From Gavia stellata (taxonomy: Eukaryota; Chordata; Aves; Gaviiformes; Gaviidae), in the NCBI RefSeq assembly GCF_030936135.1, contig NC_082613.1, positions 1,984,001-2,048,000 of the forward strand: a stretch of 64,000 nt of DNA. Direction: 5' to 3'. The number at the start of each line of letters is the position of its first letter. Position 1 is the first letter of the stretch. Shown here piece after piece: positions 57,201 to 64,000 of the stretch. A program made the position numbers and the translations under genes. Under the pieces are notes generated by a model that was not told the origin of the DNA, ran no database searches, and worked only from the letters and a program-made list of their open reading frames with translations.

Positions 57201-60200
57201 AGCCCCAGGCATGGAATATTTTATTTTTTTTTTCCATTTATTTTCCTCAAACAGCCTGTAAGTGAAAATCTTCATGGCCAAATCATTAAACGACTACAAC
57301 TGGTTTTGGCCGCGGCCCATCTCTTCTGAACAGTCGAAGGATGCTGGGGTGGGAAGACTTGTTTTCTTTGACTGACGGTTTTATTTAATTAACTTTCATA
57401 TTTCAATCCTCTCCGCTCCCTAGACAGCTCTCCCCTTCCCCAAAATATATCGCAGTAAATGAGAACCATGCAGGCTGCCTCATCCCCGGCCAACAAACTC
57501 CCCTGGAAGCCTTACCGAGGTCCCCAGCGCGAGGCACGGCTCTCCCATCGCCCCGCGGAAACTGTGGCTGATGCCATCCGGGAGGCAATGCCAAAGCACA
57601 CCCAGGGTGCTGGCGGGCAGCCGGGTCCCATACGCAGCTCCGGGCAGCTGGGTCACACCCCTCCGGCGCTGCCGAGCAAGGGGAGGAAGGATGGACTCGG
57701 CCCTGACGAGCTCCGGGTCCGCAGTCGGAGCTGGGATCCGGTTTGGCCCACCAGTGACATGAGTCTGCAGGGCTCAGCCTGGCTCCTGCCCAGATCACAG
57801 GGCCATTGTTTTGGGGGACAACCCCGAGCCAGGCTCCTCTGCTCTGGAATCTACCCTGGTTCCAAGATGGGGTTTTATTAAAAACTCGAGCCTGGAGATG
57901 ACTTTTCCCCTCTAGCTTTGCGACTGGCCTACGGCAGCCCTTTGCTCTGGAACCCCGTCACCCCACCACGTGGCACCCAGGCTCCGGGGGAATGTGCAGC
58001 CTCCATGGCTGCCCCAGCCCTGCAGCAGCACCCAAGTCGTGGTGGGGCAAACGGGGTGCCCTTGCACCCCACGGAGGGACTCTGCACCCCTCCCTGTGCG
58101 GCACAGCAGCTGCCTGGGATGCAGGAGCCCACCACCACCTCCGGCACAGAGCTCACAGCACCTTAAAACAAGCAACACCACCTCAAGCTCTACAGGGAAA
58201 GCATCACATCATGAAACTCTGGGATTTCCACGACGTTTTCTCCCCTCTCGCCTTTTAGATGCCTCTTCCCTCTGCTTGAGGAGGCTGTTTCTCTCAGTCC
58301 GGCCTTGAAAACAGGTAAGGGGATCATCCCCTGCTAGATCCCAGAGTCCACCACCGCCTGCCCGTGCCACTGAGCTGGGAACCTGCCGGCCTCTCACTCC
58401 TTCCCTGGCAGCCCTGAGACTGCTCATGGGCAGGCGATGGCCCCAGCGAAGGCCAGAGAAGGGTCGGAGGATCGGCATCATCTTCATGGAGCTTCTGGAA
58501 AGGGGATTTTTCCCAGAAAAGCAGCAGGGGTGTGCCCTTCCCCATCTGACATCCCCAGCAAGCGGCTGTTGTGAAACACCCCATCTGTTTCAGCTTATCC
58601 AGAGGCAAATAAAGATCGGAGCGAGAAAATAAGACTCCAGTGTATATTTAGAAATGCTGGATTTGGTTAGTGCAGAATGAAGGCAGCGCAGGGCCTGGGA
58701 TCGAGCAGCAATCGTTTATTCTAATGCCATTGCTTTGGTGCGAAGGAATCCATCCTCCCGGGGAAAGGCGAACACATCCCACCATGGGCCACCAACAGCA
58801 TCCAAACCCAATGTCCCTCTCCCCGGCTGGGACCGGCTGCCACGTGGCCACGAGGGCAGGCCACAGCGCAGGAGCTGCAGCGGGCCGTGCTTGCCAGGGG
58901 GCTGCAAACCCCCGTATCCCATCGGCTCGCTGAGGAGGTGCTTGCCTTCCCCTAGAGAAAAGCTTTGCTGCCTGGAAAAGGGATGGAGAGGAGGTGTGGC
59001 TTTCTTCATCAGCTCCCTTGAAATCCACGTTGACTGCTGGGACCGTGGTGGGTAACTGGAGAGCTTGGGGACAGAGTGGGTCCGGCTCTGCAGCAAGCCA
59101 TCGCTGGTTACAGACCGGAGCTGGGAAGCATTCATCCCTCTGAGACCCTGGAAATCCTCAGTTCTTGCTGAAACAGTGCAAGAACAGCCACAACCTTCCG
59201 CCAATCCCTGACATCCCACCTCTCTCCAGATCCAAGCCAGAGAGGGGGGTCTGAGGGCCCAGCAGCATACTCCCAACAGCTGGATACGGCCCGTGGGAAG
59301 AAGACGGTGGCGCGGCTGCTATTCTGGGAACCATCAGTCCTACCGCCCCGGTCACGGCTCACCGGTGTTTGTCTTGCTGCAGCTCCAGTGGCTCCGGTTT
59401 GTCAGCTCCCTCTGAGGGACAGCCACCACGTGCGCTCAGCGGGGCGGTGGCACGGGAACGTGGGGATGATGCCCGCTCCTCCGAGCCTCCCGCGCTGCCT
59501 GGGGCTGGACCTGCCACAGAGCTGTCCTGCCAGCATGGCTGAAGCCAGTTCTGAGGGAAGGGCTATTTTTGGGGCTGTAACAGGGTCAAACTGGGTGCTT
59601 GCTGGTGTGTTTTGAGTCGCTCGCAGCTGGGAGGTTTTTTCCTGCACCCTGAACTGAAGCAACTTGTAAACGTAGACTGGTCCTGAGCAATGCAAGCTGC
59701 CGCTCAGCAGAGCGGCACGGAGCGCGCTGAAGTCAGCAAGCTCCCACCAGCCTCCCCGGGCAGAACCTGCCTCCCACCTCCTTCCAGCACCGCTCGTTGA
59801 GAAAAAATGTCATAGACTGAACAGATTATATTTCAGAGTGTTGTCAAGGGAACGTGACAGTCACTGCAAGACTCACCCGCGGGCACACTCAACAGCTACA
59901 GACGTTTTCGCCCACTGCACTGACCTCCTCTGAAATCCATCTGTGCGACACACGGCCAGCACGGCTGGGGAGAGCAGCCCGTGCAGGGCCCGAGGTCCTG
60001 ACCCTCCAGCCCAAGAGCCTTGTTTTGCCACCCGGGAGCGGGTCCAACTCCCCCCTTGCTCGTCTTCAACGCAAACCTCTTTCCACCAACCTCACAGCAA
60101 TTCTCTTTGTTTCTTAGTGCTGAGATGGGGCTCAATTAAACTTAAAGAATCAGACTCTGAACACCAGAAATGTCTCATAAAAAACCAGAACACCACGACA

Positions 60201-63200
60201 AACAGCATTTCACGGAGCAATTATGCCAGCGGCTGAGACCTTTACGAAGCCTTTGTATGTCAGCTTGCACATGGGCCCCTGGTCCAGGCCTGGGACTCCT
60301 GGCTGCTCCTTCAATTCAAAGGGAAAACACCCAAAGTCAAGAGTAAGGGGAGCAATTCAAGGAGGAAAGAGAGGAATGCAAGTGCTGAGGCTGGAGCGGG
60401 GAGAAGAGAGCACCACACCTCTCCTCCCACACTATTCGAAATGAAACAGCTACTTTGGGCTTGATTTTTTTATGTTATAAATGTATTGCAGCTGAAGTCA
60501 CCTGGAAACCACCACCACCAACGTCAAGCATTGGGGAAATAAAAAGTTTGCAACCAGTTCTGGTCCTAAAACCCCCAGCTCTGCTCCAAGGCAGATGGCA
60601 GCACCGTGGCTGGACCCCTTCTGCGCCAGCTGCCTCACCAGGATGCCAAGGCGGGTAAAGAAGACGCTGTTTTGTTTGTGTGCTGGTTTTTCACCTGCCC
60701 ATCACATGCAGACTGGGAGCTGAGTCAGGCTGAGCTTCTCCAGGTCTCTGCAAGATGACAGTGGCACTTCTGCCGAGAACACACATGTGCCAAGACAGCA
60801 TGGGACAGGCTGCGGCAGCGGGAAGGCATTTCGGTTGAAGCTCTGCTTTTGTGCCACCCTTTTTCCTGGGGTGAGCTGCATAGCTTCTCCAGGCTGGCTC
60901 CGGGACTTGGGCCATCTTCCTGGCTTGAGGCAGGTCCTTGGGCCTGGGGCTGTCGGGCGCTCTGCACGCCCATGGCAGAGGCACTGCCACACTCCTGCTG
61001 CAGCAAAGCTTTAACCTGCTGGCCTCTGCTCCTCACTCCCACCTTTGCAATGTGCCCAATATCCTGCTCGGGGTGAACTTCAGAGCACTGGACAAGAGAC
61101 ACACAACTGTTCAGAGCAAGGAAAAGACCCGGCACCTAACTGCAGAGTTACTTGCTCAGGAAACAGGCTGCAGCTTGTGCAGAGACTTGGAGGTCAGCTC
61201 TGCGTTGAGTCCCAGTGCTGTCCAAAAAGTGTTGACTACAGGATTAAAAAATTCCGACTCCCTCACTTTTTTTCCTTTTACACTGAAAAGGTTTATGATT
61301 TGCTGCTGCTTCATTCCTTTTACAGTCCAGAAGGAGTGTTCCTGGAGGGAATTTCAGCTTTGGGACACTCCCAGGAATCACCTCCTCCTAGGGACGTCTG
61401 ATTTAATGTGTTGCTCCAATGCCTCCACAAAGCTCAAGACTGCCAGGGCACCAACTTTGGCCGCACGTATCCCGCAGTGCCAGGCCACGCGTGCATCGCT
61501 GCTGGGGACTGCAGGGCTCAGCCCTGCCTCCATGCTCCAGCTGCCTCCGCTCCCAGGAGCACTGCTCTGGAGGTGCTGCATCTCCCAGTAAATGAAGGAA
61601 GAGCCATGGAAGGGAGGAAATTCTGCCTGGGACATCTTTGCTCTCTGACAGTGCAAGGGAGATTGTTTCAGACCTGACCTCTACTCTCTCCACGAGCTCC
61701 TCTTGGCTGCCAGCCCTCACCGCTGACCACACACCAGAACTGACCTCCCTCCACAACACCCTCCAGGCTGGACTCTGATCTCTCCACTGCCCACAAAGCA
61801 CCACCTTTTGCTCCATTTAGATTTAGGTCCTGGTAGTGGAAAGGGCAAAGCTGCCTCCTGCCAGGCTTGTACGGAGCCTCCAGATCACTGGGGCTCTGCC
61901 TGTGCTGGGTGGGCTCTTCAGCAATAAATTTACCATCACAGCTAATTGATTTAACGCACAGAAAATAAGACACATGAGCCCTCAGCCAGCTGGGGCCACG
62001 CTGGCGTCCCAGTATCTCTGTGTACGGCTAGCATACAAAAAAAAAAAGGAGAAATAAAGGCTTCTCACCCGCTTCGTTTCAGGCACCAGGTCATCCTTCA
62101 TCCTCCGCTTGGTCCAATCCTTGGCGAGCTCGTCCTCTGCTATCTCCTGAAGGTGGAAGACAGCTACTTGAGCCGATGTCCGACGGATGCGGCCGCTCGG
62201 GGTCCTTTCAAAATCTTCTATGGGGCTGGGCTCCAGCTTCACCTCTGGCTCCTCCGGAGGCTGCAACAGAGACAGAGTTAGGAAGGGCATAACGAGGGGA
62301 GAAGCAGCGAGCTCTCCGGCTTCGGGACGGGGATGCTGGGGTTTGGACTGTGCATTTGCAGACCTGCTTTGCGCAGGCGAGGGCTGCAGGGACACCAGCA
62401 TGCCTCTGCACCCAAGCACGGGAACAAGCGAGCACCACGCCTCCCACAGCCCAGCAGACAGCCGTTCGCTGGACTGATTGTGTCCTTTTGCGCTCCCACG
62501 TGTATAAACATCTCCATTTATTAGAGTTAGGGAGTTATTAGTGTCAGATGCACCGTCAGTAGGGATCAACAGAACAGAAAAGGGATGCTCCCCAGGGACG
62601 GATCCTGCCACCCCAGCGCTGGAGAGCAGCCGGCGCTTGCTTGCTGCCAAGGGAGCGGCCTGAGCTCTGGTTTTTTTCCCTGCAGAGCACGGATGCAGGG
62701 TGGGCTGGAGCACAGCCCCACAGGCACCAGGGAATGGGAATGTTGCCGACTGCTCTGCTCCCGTAAATGCAGCTCCCCACTTTTTTGGAGGGGCAGAGGG
62801 GGCTGTAGCCCATTCCCTCCCACCCCGACACCGCATGGTACAACACACGCGCGTGGTAACGTGAGGGAGAAAGTAACATCGGTCTGACGTCTGCACCTGC
62901 CTTGCCCGGCCCGGCCCTGCCCGGCTCTGTCCTGCCCGCAGGCTCTGCAGCTCTGCAGTCACCCCCGGGGGGGGATGGCCCTCCTCGGGCTGCGGAGGCG
63001 TCCGGGGGGCTCACCGAGGCCGTGTGTTCTGACCGCACATGGTAGTCGTGGCCGGCCTTGGATTTGTACTTCTTGCTGCAGTGTGGACAGCTGAAGACAG
63101 GCTTGTCAGCCTCGGTGAGCTGCTTCCCACACCGCTTCTGGTGGTACTGGTAGCCCATCAGGCTGGAGAAGTTGGCCACGCAGCCCTACAGAGATGGGGA

Positions 63201-64000
63201 GAAGGGGAGAGTTAAGGAGGGCTGGGGCTTCACATGCCCATGTCAAAATGATCGGGGTGCTGTTGCTCCAGGGAGGAACATGTCCCGAGGAGCACCCTCT
63301 GCAGAGCTGCTCCGCCAACCCATCCCCTCCGAGCGATGGGGGATTGCCAACCAGCCCCTCTCCCCTGAAGAGCCACGCAGAGGCACAAAGGTGCCATGGA
63401 GGAATGGGGGAACACCCCCCCGTCCCCGGCGCTACCTGCCCCCACACACCAATATTGCTCCCCGGACAGATGCACGGCAGACAGCCAGAGGAAGGCGGCG
63501 GGGAGGCACTGCCTGCACGGAGAGCAAAGCATCTGCGGGGACAAACTTCTGCCACACGCCCCCGTTACCTGTTCGTGACTTGTCTGCCACCGGCTCATGA
63601 CCGTTTCTCGGTGTGGTTTAATTTAGTTTTACGCCGTGCCCAGTACAGCAACGGCTGTGCCCCTTCCCGAGTTCAGGAGGCAGAACCTGCCCTTCAGCGC
63701 TCCTCAACCTGCCCTACGCCCACCCTCCTGCCGGGACAGCCCATCGCCGGAGCGCACGGAGCCAGCGGGATGAGGACCAAGACAGTTGAGCTAAGGCGGA
63801 AAAGTCAAGAGCGTGTCAAGGGATGCCTGGAAAGCGCGCGTCCCCTTCTGCATCGGGACTCACCCCTTCCGCCTTTTCACAGAATGAGAAACAGGAATCG
63901 TTCTCTTACCTCATTGGGGCATTTCAGTTTTCCCATCTGCTTTAGCACTTTCCTCAGCCTTTCCCGCTCCTCCTGTTCACCAAGTCCAGCGGTTTCCACA
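50959..64000 (-). CDS. ZNF512B: Zinc finger protein 512B, C-terminal part (5' end outside window)
   Basis: Seven exons in transcript order: 63910-64000 (continues beyond the edge), 63015-63185, 62069-62260, 55153-55254, 54060-54122, 51599-51697, 50959-51252. Splice sites are GT-AG and every internal junction is phase 0. The protein has paired atypical and C2H2 zinc fingers: C-P-N-E-G-C...YQYHQKRC, then [49 protein letters not shown], and [20 protein letters not shown] basic, Lys/Ser-rich tail ends [26 protein letters not shown] and [13 protein letters not shown] are signatures of the ZNF512/ZNF512B family. ZNF512B is a nuclear repressor-type protein linked to NuRD and TGF-beta signalling in mammals. 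The C-terminus (close to human SKAPEK) and location next to UCKL1 favour ZNF512B over ZNF512. Confidence 0.95.
51599..51697 (-). other. ZNF512B: ZNF512B C2H2 zinc-finger exon
   Basis: 33 codons, [13 protein letters not shown] through KAHSE, phase 0 at both ends. C-x2-C followed by H-x4-H (YHIIKAH) makes a complete C2H2 finger. Confidence 0.95.
54060..54122 (-). other. ZNF512B: ZNF512B atypical finger exon
   Basis: 21 codons, [19 protein letters not shown] plus NK. With the end of the preceding exon (INCPNN) it forms a C-x4-C...H-x4-C finger characteristic of ZNF512 paralogues, split by an intron at the same position as the finger at 63910/63185. Confidence 0.95.
55153..55254 (-). other. ZNF512B: ZNF512B linker exon
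   Basis: 34 codons, [19 protein letters not shown] through HINCPNN, phase 0 at both ends. It directly follows PETKR of the previous exon, as in human ZNF512B, so no exon appears missing in the 6.8 kb intron upstream. Confidence 0.94.
55255..62068 (-). other. ZNF512B intron, nothing coding seen
   Basis: The protein junction PETKR-LNYT is continuous in the family, so no exon is expected here and none was recognised. No recognisable interspersed repeat was found. The smaller introns 51698-54059 and 54123-55152 are likewise empty apart from unique sequence. Confidence 0.6.
62069..62260 (-). other. ZNF512B: ZNF512B linker exon
   Basis: 64 codons from [13 protein letters not shown], an acidic segment, through [20 protein letters not shown] to [14 protein letters not shown]. 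Phase 0 at both ends. KLEPSP resembles a sumoylation-like segment; this is motif reading only. Confidence 0.94.
63015..63185 (-). other. ZNF512B: ZNF512B exon with finger end plus C2H2 finger
   Basis: 57 codons. The exon completes the atypical finger ([19 protein letters not shown]) and carries a canonical C2H2 finger CPHC...H-x5-H (YHVRSEH). Phase 0 at both ends. Confidence 0.95.
63910..64000 (-). other. ZNF512B: ZNF512B exon, partial at window edge
   Basis: 30 visible codons, [20 protein letters not shown] through KLKCPNE, then donor GTAAGAG. The helical [11 protein letters not shown] stretch and CPNE lead into the next finger. The 5' part is outside the window. Confidence 0.9.

Overview
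The window looks like vertebrate nuclear DNA, most likely avian. Two truncated CR1 LINEs, one ending in the ATTCTGTGATTCTGTG-type tail typical of bird CR1, are the only interspersed repeats I recognise. The genes have GT-AG introns, CpG-rich promoters and very GC-rich spacers with minisatellites, as on a gene-dense avian microchromosome. I cannot name the species.

Layout, left to right. (1) 1-~560 is the 3' end of a plus-strand transcript with two AATAAA signals; by synteny it is probably the DNAJC5 3' UTR. (2) A minus-strand neuropeptide gene at ~5.05-6.2 kb encodes an intact 130-residue corticotropin-releasing-hormone-type precursor, which I call CRH2, the CRH paralogue lost in placental mammals. 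(3) A ~14 kb gene-free stretch (6.3-20.4 kb) lies upstream of CRH2 and includes a ~100-bp higher-order minisatellite at 17.57-18.18 kb. (4) UCKL1 (uridine-cytidine kinase-like 1), minus strand, spans 20.4-43.9 kb. All 15 coding exons could be placed, with consistent splice phases and 527 codons, including a 17-nt microexon. A CR1 lies antisense in intron 6, and a perfect 38-bp-arm hairpin lies just inside intron 1. (5) A ~1.5 kb G-rich minisatellite (44.0-45.56 kb) sits directly upstream of the UCKL1 promoter. (6) ZNF512B, minus strand, runs from its last exon (stop at 50.96 kb) past the right edge; seven exons are seen, the 5'-most partial. Its 3' UTR probably extends to ~46.44 kb.

The order DNAJC5 (inferred) - CRH2 - UCKL1 - ZNF512B matches human 20q13.33 with CRH2 added. 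It also parallels the human DNAJC5B-CRH block (8q13) and DNAJC5G-UCN-ZNF512 block (2p23), which identifies the neuropeptide as a whole-genome-duplication paralogue of CRH. The genes are not one pathway: UCKL1 is pyrimidine-salvage related, ZNF512B is a nuclear zinc-finger protein and CRH2 is a secreted stress/pituitary peptide. All coordinates come from reading the sequence; no database search was possible.
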